Assembly: GCA_037388505.1 (NCBI GenBank)
Contig: JARRKC010000024.1
Span: 17,963 to 81,962, forward strand
Source: JARRKC01 sp037388505
GTDB taxonomy: Bacteria > Acidobacteriota > UBA6911 > RPQK01 > JAPXNP01
Direction: 5' to 3'
DNA length: 64,000 nucleotides
Shown here: piece after piece, positions 53,740-63,685 of the stretch
Numbering within the stretch: the stretch's first letter is position 1
Layout: the number at the start of each line of letters is the position of its first letter
Made by a program: the position numbers and the translations under genes
The notes under the pieces: generated by a model
Database searches by the model: none
What the model was told of the DNA's origin: nothing
The model's input: only the letters and a program-made list of their open reading frames with translations

Positions 53740-55734
53740 ATGAAGCCCGAATCGATGAAACGAGTTGTGATCGAGAGTGTGAGCCCTGAGATCGATGGGG
53801 GGCGCTTTCGAGCGAAGAGAGTCCTTGGAGAACGAGTCGTCGTGGAAGCCGATGTCTTCTGTGACGGACATGACCGTACGAGCGCCGCCGTGCAATATCG
53901 CGTGCGGGGAGCCCAGCAGTGGACGGAGGTTCGCATGGAGTCTCTGATCAACGATCGGTGGCGCGCCGCCTTCCGCGTGCATGAACTCGGGGTCTACGAA
54001 TTCACGGTTCGGGGCTGGGTGGATCATTTCAAGACCTGGCATCTCGATCTTCAAGAGCGTCTGAAAGCGGGCCAGGATGTCGCCGTGGAGCTGCTCATCG
54101 GTGCCCAATTCATCGAAGAGGCGGCCGGGCGCGCCGCGGACAGGGACAGGGACCGCATGGCCAACTGGGTGGCCTTGTTGCGTCAGCCCACGAGCTCGAT
54201 CGGGGAGAAGATCGCTCTCGTCAACGATGAGGCCCTGGCGGCAACGGTGAGGGCCTATCCGGACCCTCGGTTCATCGAGCAGTATCCGCATGTTCTGGAA
54301 GTCCAGGTCGACCCGGTGCGCGCGCGATTCAGTACGTGGTACGAGATGTTCGCTCGCTCGGCGGCATCCGGATCCGAGCAGCACGGCACGTTCAAGGACG
54401 TCGCGCTGCAGCTGCCGCGCATTGCCGAAATGGGTTTCGATATCCTCTACCTTCCTCCCGTCCATCCCATCGGAACGACGAATCGAAAGGGCGCCAACAA
54501 CACTCTCCGGGCGGGACCCGAGGACGTGGGCAGTCCGTGGGCGATCGGCAACGCCGAAGGCGGACACAAGGCCGTACACCCTGCGCTGGGTACACTGGAG
54601 GAGTTTCAACAGCTCGTCCGGCAGGCCCGCGAGGACCATGACATCGAGGTGGCGCTCGACATGGCGTTTCAATGCTCTCCGGACCATCCTTATGTCGAGC
54701 AGCACCCGGAGTGGTTTCGTCACCGTCCCGACGGGACGATCCAATTTGCTGAGAACCCGCCCAAGAAATACGAGGACATCTATCCTTTCGACTTCGAGAG
54801 TGACCGGTGGAAGGAGTTGTGGGACGAGCTGCTCGACGTCCTGCTCTTCTGGTGCGACCAGGGCGTCCGTGTGTTCCGCATCGACAATCCACACACCAAG
54901 CCTTTCCGCCTGTGGGATTACCTCATCGAAGAGGTCAAGAAGAGACATCCGGAAACGATCTTCCTCGCCGAGGCCTTCACCCGACCCAAGGTGATGTTCC
55001 GGCTGGCCAAAGGCGGTTTCACCCAGTCGTATACTTACTTCGCCTGGCGCAATGAGAAGCCGGGGCTGATTCAGTACATGGAAGAACTGACGAATCCCCC
55101 GATCTGCGATTTTTTCCGTCCGAACTTCTGGCCCAATACGCCCGACATCCTCAACGAATACTTACAGAGAGGGGGGCGGCAGGCCTTCGTCATTCGCCTC
55201 GTATTGGCGTCCACGCTGGCCGCCAACTATGGGATCTACGGTCCGGCCTTCGAGTTGATCGAGAACACGCCGCGCGAACCGGGCAGCGAAGAGTATCTCA
55301 ACTCGGAGAAGTATCAGATCCGCCGCTGGTCCCTGGACCAACCGGGAAACCTGGGAGAACTGATTTCGATCATCAACGAGATCCGACGCGATAACCCGGC
55401 GCTCCAAACCAACGAGTTCCTGACTTTCCATCGCACGACCAATGACCAGATCATTTGCTACAGCAAGACGGACGAGGAACGTGAGAACGTGGTGCTGGTC
55501 GCCGTCAACCTGGACCCCTTCAACGTCCAGTCGGGCTGGGTCGATCTGAATGGGCGCGCGCTCGGCATCGAGTACGATCAGGACTTCCAGGTCCACGATC
55601 TCATCAGCGACGAGCGCTACCGCTGGCACGGTTTCCACAACTACGTCCAACTGAGTCCCTGGGTGATGCCTGCCCACATCTTCCGCTTGCACCGACATCA
55701 ACGGAGCGAACAAGATTTCGACTATTTTCTCTAA
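53740..55734 (+). CDS. glgE: Alpha-1,4-glucan:maltose-1-phosphate maltosyltransferase
   Basis: A 664-residue GH13 transferase that adds maltose units from maltose-1-phosphate to alpha-1,4-glucan. The N-terminal part RVVIESVSPEIDGGRFRAKR is typical of GlgE, and the barrel contains the nucleophile Asp382 in VRVFRIDNPHTKPF and acid/base Glu411 in FLAEAFTRP. Other family segments are PPVHPIGTTNRKGANN and GSPWAIG. ATG 53740 is used; a second ATG at 53755 gives the commoner start. It is followed by treS-maltokinase after 20 bases. This enzyme defines the glucan route that starts from trehalose. Confidence 0.96.
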   Translation: MKPESMKRVVIESVSPEIDGGRFRAKRVLGERVVVEADVFCDGHDRTSAAVQYRVRGAQQWTEVRMESLINDRWRAAFRVHELGVYEFTVRGWVDHFKTWHLDLQERLKAGQDVAVELLIGAQFIEEAAGRAADRDRDRMANWVALLRQPTSSIGEKIALVNDEALAATVRAYPDPRFIEQYPHVLEVQVDPVRARFSTWYEMFARSAASGSEQHGTFKDVALQLPRIAEMGFDILYLPPVHPIGTTNRKGANNTLRAGPEDVGSPWAIGNAEGGHKAVHPALGTLEEFQQLVRQAREDHDIEVALDMAFQCSPDHPYVEQHPEWFRHRPDGTIQFAENPPKKYEDIYPFDFESDRWKELWDELLDVLLFWCDQGVRVFRIDNPHTKPFRLWDYLIEEVKKRHPETIFLAEAFTRPKVMFRLAKGGFTQSYTYFAWRNEKPGLIQYMEELTNPPICDFFRPNFWPNTPDILNEYLQRGGRQAFVIRLVLASTLAANYGIYGPAFELIENTPREPGSEEYLNSEKYQIRRWSLDQPGNLGELISIINEIRRDNPALQTNEFLTFHRTTNDQIICYSKTDEERENVVLVAVNLDPFNVQSGWVDLNGRALGIEYDQDFQVHDLISDERYRWHGFHNYVQLSPWVMPAHIFRLHRHQRSEQDFDYFL

Positions 55735-55754
55735 GAAAGGCCGCCCAACCCTCC

Positions 55755-58700
55755 ATGGCAGACAAGAATTCGAAATTCCAGGCCCATTTCGACCCGCTCT
55801 GGTACAAGGACGCCATTATCTACGAAGCGCACGTTCGCGCTTATTACGACAGCAACGGCGACGGATACGGCGACTTCCGGGGTCTCACCGAGAAACTGGA
55901 TTATCTGCAGGAACTTGGGATCACGGCCATCTGGCTGCTGCCCTTTTATCCCTCTCCCCTGCGCGACGACGGCTATGACATCGCCAACTACAAAGAGGTC
56001 CATCCGCTGTACGGCACGATTCATGACTTCAGGACGATGCTGCGGGCAGCTCACCGGCGAAACATCAAGGTCATTTGTGAGCTCGTCGTCAACCACACCA
56101 GTGATCAGCATCCCTGGTTCCAGCGAGCCCGCAGGGCCAAACCGGGAACCAGCACCCGCAACTACTACGTCTGGAGCGACACCACCGATCGTTACAGGGA
56201 CGCCCGCATCATCTTCAAGGACTATGAACCAAGCAACTGGACCTGGGATGAGCAGGCAGGGGCTTATTACTGGCACCGATTCTTCTCCCATCAGCCCGAC
56301 CTGAATTTCGAGAACCCGCGCGTACGCCGCTCGATCTTTCAGACTCTCGACTACTGGCTCGACATGGGAGTCGCAGGAATGCGGCTGGACGCCGTACCGT
56401 ATCTGTACGAGGAAGACGGTACGACATGCGAGAATCTGCCTCAGACCCATGCATTTCTCGCGGAACTCCGCCGCCACATCGATCGCAAGTACGGAGATCG
56501 CATGTTGCTGGCCGAGGCCAACCAGTGGCCCGAAGAAGCCGCCGCCTATCTCGGAGAGGGTGCCGGCTGCCACATGGCATTCCACTTCCCGCTTATGCCG
56601 CGCATGTTCATGGCCGTTCAGCTCGAGGACCGGTTTCCGATCATCGACATCCTGCAGCAGACACCGGAGATTCCCGAGAGCTGCCAGTGGGCCCTTTTCC
56701 TGCGCAACCACGATGAGCTCACGCTCGAGATGGTCACCGATGAAGAACGAGATTACATGTACCGGGTCTACGCCCAAGACGCGCAGGCACGCATCAATCT
56801 CGGCATCCGACGGCGATTGGCCCCGCTGCTCGGAAACAGCCGGCGCAGAATCGAGCTGATGTACGGGCTTCTGCTCAGCCTGCCCGGAACGCCGGTCATC
56901 TACTACGGCGACGAGATCGGCATGGGAGACAACTTCTACCTGGGCGACCGCAATGCCGTCCGCACGCCTATGCAGTGGAGCGCCGACCGCAATGCGGGGT
57001 TTTCACCGGCCAACCCTCAACAGCTCTACCTGCCGGTCAATACCGATCCCGAGTACCGCTACGAGGCGATCAATGTGGAGACTCAACAGCACAATCCGCA
57101 TTCGATGCTCTGGTGGATGAGGCGAATCATCGGACTGCGCAAGCAGTACCAGGCGTTCAGTCGCGGCACCATGGAGATACTCCATCCGGAAAACAGGAAG
57201 GTACTCGCATTCATCCGTCACTACGAACAGGAGACCCTCTTGGTGGTGGCCAACCTGTCTCGATTCGTACAGTATGTTGAGCTGGACCTCGGACAGTATC
57301 GAGGGATGACGCCGGTCGAGCTCTTCGGTCGCTCCGATTTCCCTCGTATCGGGGACCTGCGCTACTTCGTCACGCTCGGGCCGCACAATTTCTTCTGGTT
57401 CAGTCTGGAACCGCAGGAGACGAAGATCGTCGCTCGCGCGGAACAGCGTTCCCCGGAACCGATCCGGGTCGAGGGAACCTGGGAATCGATCTTCGAGACT
57501 GGGTCACGCGCCGAACTCGAAAAGCGGCTTCCTCCGTTCTTGTTAGGCTGTCGTTGGTTTCGAGCCAAGGCTCAGAAGATCAAGAGGGCCGTAATCCGCC
57601 AGACGATCCCGGTCAATTCCGATGGAGCCCAATCGGTGTTCGCCCTGGTCGAAGTCGACTACACCGATGCCGATCCGGAGCACTACGTGGTTCCGCTGAT
57701 CTTCAGCACAGGAGAACGCGCGGAGACCATTCTCCATCACCACCGCTCCATGGCCGTGGCGTCATTGATCGTGCGCGACCGACACGGGGAGGAACACGAG
57801 GGTGTTTTGCACGACGCCACGGGGGAGCGCTGTTTCGCCCTAATACTGCTGGATGCCCTTCGGCGAAATCGACGTTTCCGGTGCAGTGACGGAATCCTCC
57901 GCTTCCGACCGAGCCGGGGCCTGCGCCGCGTCTTTGCCAACGAGGAAGCTCAGTTCGAACCGGAGCCGATGAAGGGTGAGCAGAGCAACAGTTCGATCAT
58001 GTACGGTGATCAACTCGTTCTCAAGATCTTCAGAAAGCTCGAAAGGGGCATCAACCCCGACCTCGAAATCGGACGCTTTCTGACAGAGAAGAAGAAGTTC
58101 CCCTATGTCCCGCCGGTCCTGGGATCGATCGAGTACGAACCGGGGAAGGGAGAACCCGTCAGTGTGGGCATTCTTCAGGGCTTCGTGCTGAACGAGGGCG
58201 ACGCCTGGTCGTACACCCTGGACATGCTCGGACACTTCTTCGACCATCTGCTCGCGCGGCATGAATGGTTCGACAATATTCCCCAGGTCATCCCGCATTT
58301 CCTCGATCCGGACGGCCTCGAAACCGGCCGGGAAAATGCCGAGGTCTTCGGTCCTTACCTCGATCAAGCCCGCCTGCTTGGTCAGAGGACTGCGGAACTG
58401 CACACAGTGCTGGCATCGGAGACGACGGATCCGGCCTTCGTGCCGGAGAGCTTTACGCCCCATTACCAGCGCTCGCTCTATCAGTCCATGAGAAACCTCA
58501 ACGGTCAGATCTTCCAGCTGCTCAACAAGAAAATCCCCGACTTGCCCGAGCCCCTGAGACCGCTGGCCCGTCGAGTGTCGGAGCGCGAGGCTGAGGTGCT
58601 GGCCGGCTTCAGGAAGGTCCTCGATCGTCGCATCACCGCCAAACGGATCCGAACCCACGGTGATTATCACCTTGGGCAGATCCTTTACACGGGGCGTGAT

Positions 58701-59123
58701 TTCGTGATTCTGGACTTCGAGGGCGAACCCGCTCGTTCGCTGTCCGAACGCAGGCTCAAGCGATCGGCGCTGCGCGACGTGGCCGGCATGCTTCGCTCTT
58801 TCCACTACGCGGTCTGGACGGTCGGCCGGAACTTCATCGAGAATGGTCTGGTTGGGGATGAACGGCGCGAGGGTTTCGAGCGGTGGGCAAGCTTCTGGTA
58901 CGAGCAGGTGTCGATCCGGTTCCTGGAAAAGTACCTCGAGGAGGCTTCAGAGGGCGGATTCCTTCCGCGCTCCCGCGAAGAACTGCAGATCCTGCTCCAA
59001 GCGTATCTGCTCGACAAGGCGGTCTACGAGTTGGGCTATGAACTCAACAACCGGCCCAGCTGGGTCGACATTCCGCTGCACGGAATCCTGAGCCTGCTCG
59101 GCGAAGACGAGAGGAAGGACTGA
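55755..59123 (+). CDS. treS: Trehalose synthase-maltokinase fusion
   Basis: A 1122-residue fusion. Residues 1 to about 560 are a GH13 trehalose synthase that interconverts trehalose and maltose, with nucleophile Asp212 in GMRLDAVPYL, acid/base Glu254 in LLAEANQW and FLRNHDELTLE. Residues from about 575 to the end are a maltokinase (Pep2/Mak) that phosphorylates maltose with ATP; the kinase active site is HGDYHLGQ at His968 and DFEGEP at 987. The fusion channels trehalose to maltose-1-phosphate for GlgE. Fused TreS-Pep2 proteins are known in other phyla. It is followed by glgB after 25 bases. Confidence 0.96.
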   Translation: MADKNSKFQAHFDPLWYKDAIIYEAHVRAYYDSNGDGYGDFRGLTEKLDYLQELGITAIWLLPFYPSPLRDDGYDIANYKEVHPLYGTIHDFRTMLRAAHRRNIKVICELVVNHTSDQHPWFQRARRAKPGTSTRNYYVWSDTTDRYRDARIIFKDYEPSNWTWDEQAGAYYWHRFFSHQPDLNFENPRVRRSIFQTLDYWLDMGVAGMRLDAVPYLYEEDGTTCENLPQTHAFLAELRRHIDRKYGDRMLLAEANQWPEEAAAYLGEGAGCHMAFHFPLMPRMFMAVQLEDRFPIIDILQQTPEIPESCQWALFLRNHDELTLEMVTDEERDYMYRVYAQDAQARINLGIRRRLAPLLGNSRRRIELMYGLLLSLPGTPVIYYGDEIGMGDNFYLGDRNAVRTPMQWSADRNAGFSPANPQQLYLPVNTDPEYRYEAINVETQQHNPHSMLWWMRRIIGLRKQYQAFSRGTMEILHPENRKVLAFIRHYEQETLLVVANLSRFVQYVELDLGQYRGMTPVELFGRSDFPRIGDLRYFVTLGPHNFFWFSLEPQETKIVARAEQRSPEPIRVEGTWESIFETGSRAELEKRLPPFLLGCRWFRAKAQKIKRAVIRQTIPVNSDGAQSVFALVEVDYTDADPEHYVVPLIFSTGERAETILHHHRSMAVASLIVRDRHGEEHEGVLHDATGERCFALILLDALRRNRRFRCSDGILRFRPSRGLRRVFANEEAQFEPEPMKGEQSNSSIMYGDQLVLKIFRKLERGINPDLEIGRFLTEKKKFPYVPPVLGSIEYEPGKGEPVSVGILQGFVLNEGDAWSYTLDMLGHFFDHLLARHEWFDNIPQVIPHFLDPDGLETGRENAEVFGPYLDQARLLGQRTAELHTVLASETTDPAFVPESFTPHYQRSLYQSMRNLNGQIFQLLNKKIPDLPEPLRPLARRVSEREAEVLAGFRKVLDRRITAKRIRTHGDYHLGQILYTGRDFVILDFEGEPARSLSERRLKRSALRDVAGMLRSFHYAVWTVGRNFIENGLVGDERREGFERWASFWYEQVSIRFLEKYLEEASEGGFLPRSREELQILLQAYLLDKAVYELGYELNNRPSWVDIPLHGILSLLGEDERKD

Positions 59124-59148
59124 ACCTTCCAGGACCGATAACGAGAGG

Positions 59149-61086
59149 ATGCCAGCTATGACGACACAGCCCGCACAGGTCCGTTACGACGTCACACGAC
59201 TGACTGAAGACGACATCTACTGGTTCAACGAGGGAACCCATTATCGCCTGTTCGACAAGCTTGGCTCACACCGGATGAGCCACGATAAGGAGCCAGGGGT
59301 CTACTTCGCCGTTTGGGCGCCGAACGCAGAATCGGTCAGCGTCATAGGGGACTTCAACGACTGGAAGAAGGGAGCACATCCGCTGGCTGCTCGCGAACAG
59401 AGCGGCATCTGGGAGGGCTTCATTTCGGGTCTGGGGGAGAAGAGTCACTACAAGTACCATATCGTGTCGCGCCTCGGCGGCTACAGCGTCGACAAAGCGG
59501 ATCCCTATGGCGTTCACCACGAGACGCCTCCCAAGACAGCTTCGATCGTCTGGGACCTGGAATACGACTGGGGCGATGAGGCCTGGATGCGAAGCCGGAT
59601 CGAACGCAACGGTCTGAACGCTCCCATCTCAGTCTATGAGGTCCATCTCGGGTCATGGCGCCGGAAGCCGGAAGAAGGCAACCGTTGGCTCAGTTACGCC
59701 GAGATCGCCCCGCAGCTGGCCGACTACTGCCGTGAAATGCAGTACACCCACGTTGAACTGATGCCCATCATGGAGCACCCCTTCTATGGTTCCTGGGGAT
59801 ATCAATGCACGGGCTATTTCGCACCCTCGAGTCGATACGGCACTCCCCAGGAGTTGATGTATCTGGTCGATCATCTCCATCAGAAGGGAATCGGAGTCAT
59901 TCTGGACTGGGTGCCATCTCATTTCCCGACCGACGAACACGGTCTCGCCTACTTCGACGGGACTCATCTCTACGAGCATGCCGATCCTCGCCAGGGGATC
60001 CACCGAGATTGGAACAGCTACGTTTTCAACTACGGCCGCAATGAGGTTCGCAATTTCCTGATGTCGAGCGCGCTGTACTGGCTGGAAAAGTACCACGTGG
60101 ACGGCCTTCGGGTAGATGCGGTGGCCTCAATGCTCTATCTGGACTACTCGCGGGGGGAGGGCGAGTGGATACCGAACAGCCAGGGTGGTCGTGAAAATCT
60201 CGAGGCGATCAGCTTCCTCCGTACCATGAATACCGAAGTGTTCAAGGAGTTCCCCGATGTCCAGACGTTCGCCGAGGAATCCACGGCTTGGCCGATGGTG
60301 GCCCGCCCGACCTATCTTGGAGGGCTTGGCTTCGGTCTCAAGTGGGACATGGGGTGGATGCACGACACGCTGTTGTTCTTCTCCAAGGACCCGATCTACC
60401 GGAGGTATCATTTCGGCACTCTCACCTTCCGGGCCGTCTATGCCTTTTCGGAGAACTTCATCCTTCCTCTTAGCCATGATGAAGTGGTCTATGGCAAGCG
60501 ATCGCTGCTGGGAAGAATGCCGGGCGACCGCTGGCGCCAATTCGCCAATCTCCGGCTCTTGTTCGGCTACATGTTCGCGCAGCCGGGGAAGAAGCTGACC
60601 TTCATGGGCGGTGAGTTCGGTCAGTGGTCTGAGTGGTCTCATGAGAGCAGCCTGGAATGGCATTTGCTCCAAGAGCCCGACCACCGCGGGCTGCAGCGCT
60701 GGATCGAGGATCTGAACCGCCTCTATCGAGATGAGCCCGCCCTCCATGACTGCGATTTGGAGCCTCAGGGCTTCGAGTGGATTGACTGCAATGATTCCGA
60801 GAACAGCGTGATCAGCCTGCTGCGTCGAGGACGTAGCGGTGATCGGAATTCCATCGCCGTCGTGATCAACTTCACCCCCATCCCACGGCTCAACTATCGC
60901 GTCGGTCTACCGGCAGGCGGCCGCTGGACCGAGGTGCTCAACAGCGACGCCCGGGAGTACGGTGGAAGCGGGTATGGAAACATGGGCGGCGTCCGGACAC
61001 GCCCCATTCCCTTCCACGGTCGCTACGACTCCGCGAGCCTGGTCCTGCCGCCGCTGGGGGCGGTCTTTCTCAGGCACGACGGTTAG
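59149..61086 (+). CDS. glgB: 1,4-alpha-glucan branching enzyme
   Basis: A 645-residue GH13 enzyme that makes alpha-1,6 branches in the GlgE glucan. The N-terminal CBM48 includes YFAVWAPNAESVSVIGDFNDW near residue 52; the barrel has HVELMPIMEHPFYGSWGYQ, nucleophile Asp323 in VDGLRVDAVASMLYLDYSR and acid/base Glu376 in TFAEEST, then LSHDEVVYGK. The single CBM48 places it in the shorter GlgB class. ATG 59149 is listed, but ATG 59158 has better spacing to GAGAGG. Its stop overlaps by four bases that of the convergent AGCS symporter. Confidence 0.96.
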   Translation: MPAMTTQPAQVRYDVTRLTEDDIYWFNEGTHYRLFDKLGSHRMSHDKEPGVYFAVWAPNAESVSVIGDFNDWKKGAHPLAAREQSGIWEGFISGLGEKSHYKYHIVSRLGGYSVDKADPYGVHHETPPKTASIVWDLEYDWGDEAWMRSRIERNGLNAPISVYEVHLGSWRRKPEEGNRWLSYAEIAPQLADYCREMQYTHVELMPIMEHPFYGSWGYQCTGYFAPSSRYGTPQELMYLVDHLHQKGIGVILDWVPSHFPTDEHGLAYFDGTHLYEHADPRQGIHRDWNSYVFNYGRNEVRNFLMSSALYWLEKYHVDGLRVDAVASMLYLDYSRGEGEWIPNSQGGRENLEAISFLRTMNTEVFKEFPDVQTFAEESTAWPMVARPTYLGGLGFGLKWDMGWMHDTLLFFSKDPIYRRYHFGTLTFRAVYAFSENFILPLSHDEVVYGKRSLLGRMPGDRWRQFANLRLLFGYMFAQPGKKLTFMGGEFGQWSEWSHESSLEWHLLQEPDHRGLQRWIEDLNRLYRDEPALHDCDLEPQGFEWIDCNDSENSVISLLRRGRSGDRNSIAVVINFTPIPRLNYRVGLPAGGRWTEVLNSDAREYGGSGYGNMGGVRTRPIPFHGRYDSASLVLPPLGAVFLRHDG

Positions 61087-62435
61087 CCGCTTCCGGCCCG
61101 CTTTCTCTCGAAGGATGCAATGGCGCGCTTGATCACTGCACCCGATGCCAGTAGAGCAACCAGGTTCGGTATCGCCATGAGGCCGTTCAGCGTGTCGGAG
61201 ATGCTCCAGACCAGGTTGAGCGATCCGGTTGCCCCGAGGAAGGTAAAGACCAGCCAGATCAAGCGGTAAGGAAAGATGACCCTCGTGCCGAAAAGGTAAC
61301 TCGCTGCTGTTTCCCCGTAGAAGGACCAGCCCAGGATCGTCGAATAGGCGAACAGGACCAGACCGAGGGTCACGATCAGGTCCCCCCAGACCCCTGGAAG
61401 TCCGGTTTCGAAGGCCTTGGCGGAAAGAGCCGCCCCGGTGGCGCCCGAAGTCCATTCTCCGGTCAGCAGGATGACGAAACCCGTCGCAGTGCAAACCAGC
61501 ATGGTGTCGACGAAGACTTCAAAGATGCCGTAGAAGCCCTGCCGGACCGGGTCGTCCGTTCGCGCTGCGGCGTGGACGATGGGGGCACTCCCCAGGCCCG
61601 CCTCGTTGCTGAATAGCCCGCGTGCCACGCCGAAGCGGATGGTCTGCAAAACGCCCGCCCCCACGAAGCCGCCGACTGCGGCATGGCCGGTGAATGCGGA
61701 CTGAAAGACCAGTTCAATCACCCCGGGTATCCGGTCTGCGTACCGAACGAGAATGAAGACCGCACCCACCAGGTAGCTGACACACATGAACGGAACCAGG
61801 AACTGGGTCACCTCGGCAATGCGTCGAATCCCACCCAGGATCACGGCCCCCGTCAAGACCACGATCAGAATCCCGGTCCAGTGCGGTTCGAATCCGAAGG
61901 ACGCCTCCAGCGAAGCGGCCACGCTGTTGGCCTGCACCATGTTCCCGATTCCCAGACCGGCGAGAGCCGTCAGTAGTGCGAACAGGATGCCGAGCCAGGG
62001 TAGACCAAGATCGCGCAGCACATACATCGGGCCACCGCGGTAGGTCCCCGAATCATCCGAAATCCGATGAGCAATGGCCAGAACGATTTCCGAGAACTTC
62101 GTCGCCATCCCGAGAAGACCGGAGACGACGAGCCAAAACAAAGCACCGGGACCCCCCAGTGTAATCGCGGTCGCCACGCCGGCGATATTGCCCACGCCAA
62201 CCGTGGATGCGAGCGCCGTCGAGACCGCCTGAAAGGGGCTGACCGTTCCTTTTTGGGCCGACATCGAAGGTCCTCCCCCAAGAACCTCCTGCAAAGCATG
62301 CATCAGCTTTCGAAACTGGATTCCCCGGGTCAGCAGAGTGAGAAACAGACCGGTCCCCATCAGAAGGACCATGGTGTACGGGCCCCAAACCCAGGCATTC
62401 AGGGTCGAGTGCCATTCCAGAAGTCGATCGAACAT
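61083..62435 (-). CDS. Sodium:alanine (AGCS-family) symporter
   Basis: A 450-residue membrane protein with about 11 membrane segments. Family features: WGPYTMVLLMGTGLFLTLLTRGIQFRKL at the start (first segment), ALASTVGVGNIAGVATAITLGGPGALFW near residue 73 with the sodium-binding glycines, and GLFSNEAGLGSAPIVHAAA near residue 275, the AGCS signature. Members take up alanine or glycine with Na+. It is convergent with glgB and precedes no obvious partner. Confidence 0.92.
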   Translation of the reverse strand: MFDRLLEWHSTLNAWVWGPYTMVLLMGTGLFLTLLTRGIQFRKLMHALQEVLGGGPSMSAQKGTVSPFQAVSTALASTVGVGNIAGVATAITLGGPGALFWLVVSGLLGMATKFSEIVLAIAHRISDDSGTYRGGPMYVLRDLGLPWLGILFALLTALAGLGIGNMVQANSVAASLEASFGFEPHWTGILIVVLTGAVILGGIRRIAEVTQFLVPFMCVSYLVGAVFILVRYADRIPGVIELVFQSAFTGHAAVGGFVGAGVLQTIRFGVARGLFSNEAGLGSAPIVHAAARTDDPVRQGFYGIFEVFVDTMLVCTATGFVILLTGEWTSGATGAALSAKAFETGLPGVWGDLIVTLGLVLFAYSTILGWSFYGETAASYLFGTRVIFPYRLIWLVFTFLGATGSLNLVWSISDTLNGLMAIPNLVALLASGAVIKRAIASFERKRAGSG

Positions 62436-62514
62436 GTGAGAGCCCCCCGGGCCCTCCTGAGTGGAATGACCCTTGAACGAGGCACTCTACACTCTGTGCG
62501 CAGCGAAGTGAAGA

Positions 62515-63039
62515 TCACGCGGTCCGAGCCGAAGCTCGGATCTGTTGGATTTCGTTCTCCGGGATCCCGAGAAGCTGTAGGAAACGCTCGTGTTGACGGG
62601 GCGCCGCGGCCTCGAACTGTCGATGCCACCGGTGCATATCTTCGGAGCTGAATCCCGCCTTTCTCAGAATGGAGACCCAGCCGTCTTTGGTCAGGGGTTC
62701 CCGGCCGCCCAGGCTGACCTGCTTCTGAAGGAGCTCCACGATCAACAGCTGCTGGCTGCGAATCTGCTGCATTTGATCCGCAAGCTCGAGCAGCTGGTGC
62801 TGGAGTGCGTCAGCGCGTCCGTCGCCGGGCGCGGACAGGAGTTTTCGAATCTCCCTGAGGGGAATCCCGGCCCGCCGAAAGGTACAGATCTGCCGGAGAC
62901 GTTCGACCTCTCTCTCCGAGTACTCTCGATAGCCATTGGAAAGGCGATGATCCGGTTTGAGGAGGCCCAGCCGGTCATAGTAGAGCAGGGTGCTGCGGGA
63001 GAGACTGAACTTTCTGGCGAGTTTGCCGATGGAATACAT
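62515..63039 (-). CDS. MerR-family transcriptional regulator
   Basis: A 174-residue regulator. The N-terminal winged helix-turn-helix is MYSIGKLARKFSLSRSTLLYYDRLGLLKP with the wing NGYREYSEREVERL, followed by a long helix with LLELADQMQQIRSQQLLIVE that should form the dimer coiled coil, and a C-terminal part that ends in AAPRQHERFLQLLGIPENEIQQ. No metal-binding cysteines are present, so it is not a metal sensor; the C-terminus is like a small-molecule-binding MerR. ATG 63039 follows AGGAGG by seven bases. It is downstream of the SRPBCC gene, 148 bases away, and may regulate it. Confidence 0.88.
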   Translation of the reverse strand: MYSIGKLARKFSLSRSTLLYYDRLGLLKPDHRLSNGYREYSEREVERLRQICTFRRAGIPLREIRKLLSAPGDGRADALQHQLLELADQMQQIRSQQLLIVELLQKQVSLGGREPLTKDGWVSILRKAGFSSEDMHRWHRQFEAAAPRQHERFLQLLGIPENEIQQIRASARTA

Positions 63040-63187
63040 GCGGCGCCTCCTGTAAAGCGATCCAACGATCAAGACCGGGCAGAACCGGGATCTTCCCTTC
63101 GATGATTCCATACGTCGAGGTCGGACGGAAGAGCCGAGATCCCGAAACTGCCGGGATTCGGGATTCGATCGCTGAATCGAGGAACGG

Positions 63188-63685
63188 TTATGCCTGGACT
63201 TCGACCTCCGCTCCCTTAAGCATACGGCCTGTGGTCAGAAAATGATTGATTTGTTTCTCGAGTCGCCGGATGATCCCTTCGAACTTCTCGTCCTTATAGC
63301 CGCGAACCCATTCGTTTCCGGCCTCATTGAGGCCCGTAATCACTTGCTCCCAGACGGCCTTCGTGCCCGAACCATCTGGTTCGAGATGGATCGTGTACCG
63401 AATCGTCCGAAGTGAATTGAAACGAACGAATTCGATCCTCTCGCTCGGTACATAGTCGGATACGACCCAGGTCTCCGTCCCGCCTTCTCCGGGGAACTCG
63501 GTTGTGAAGATGCAGTCGAGTTCGGCGATCCCGGACTCCGTGTAGATCAGGTTGCAGTGCCAGTCCTCGAGCCACTCGTACTCGCGGACGGGACAGAGGA
63601 GAGGAAAGACCTGTTCGGGAGTTCCGAGAAGGGTCTGAGTGGAACGTTTGAAGTTACGTTCATTGTCTGTCGTCTTCATTCTCAT
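63188..63685 (-). CDS. SRPBCC-family protein
   Basis: A 165-residue predicted START/SRPBCC fold protein. FPLLCPVREYEWLEDW lies near residue 30, VSDYVPSERIEFVRF in the strand region and IHLEPDGSGTKAVWEQVITGLNE before the final long helix, a pattern of a hydrophobic ligand-binding cavity. ATG 63685 follows AGGAGG by seven bases; the frame is open to 63832. It has no signal peptide. The ligand is unknown. Its position before a MerR-type regulator suggests a stress- or ligand-responsive pair, an inference only. Confidence 0.8.
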   Translation of the reverse strand: MRMKTTDNERNFKRSTQTLLGTPEQVFPLLCPVREYEWLEDWHCNLIYTESGIAELDCIFTTEFPGEGGTETWVVSDYVPSERIEFVRFNSLRTIRYTIHLEPDGSGTKAVWEQVITGLNEAGNEWVRGYKDEKFEGIIRRLEKQINHFLTTGRMLKGAEVEVQA

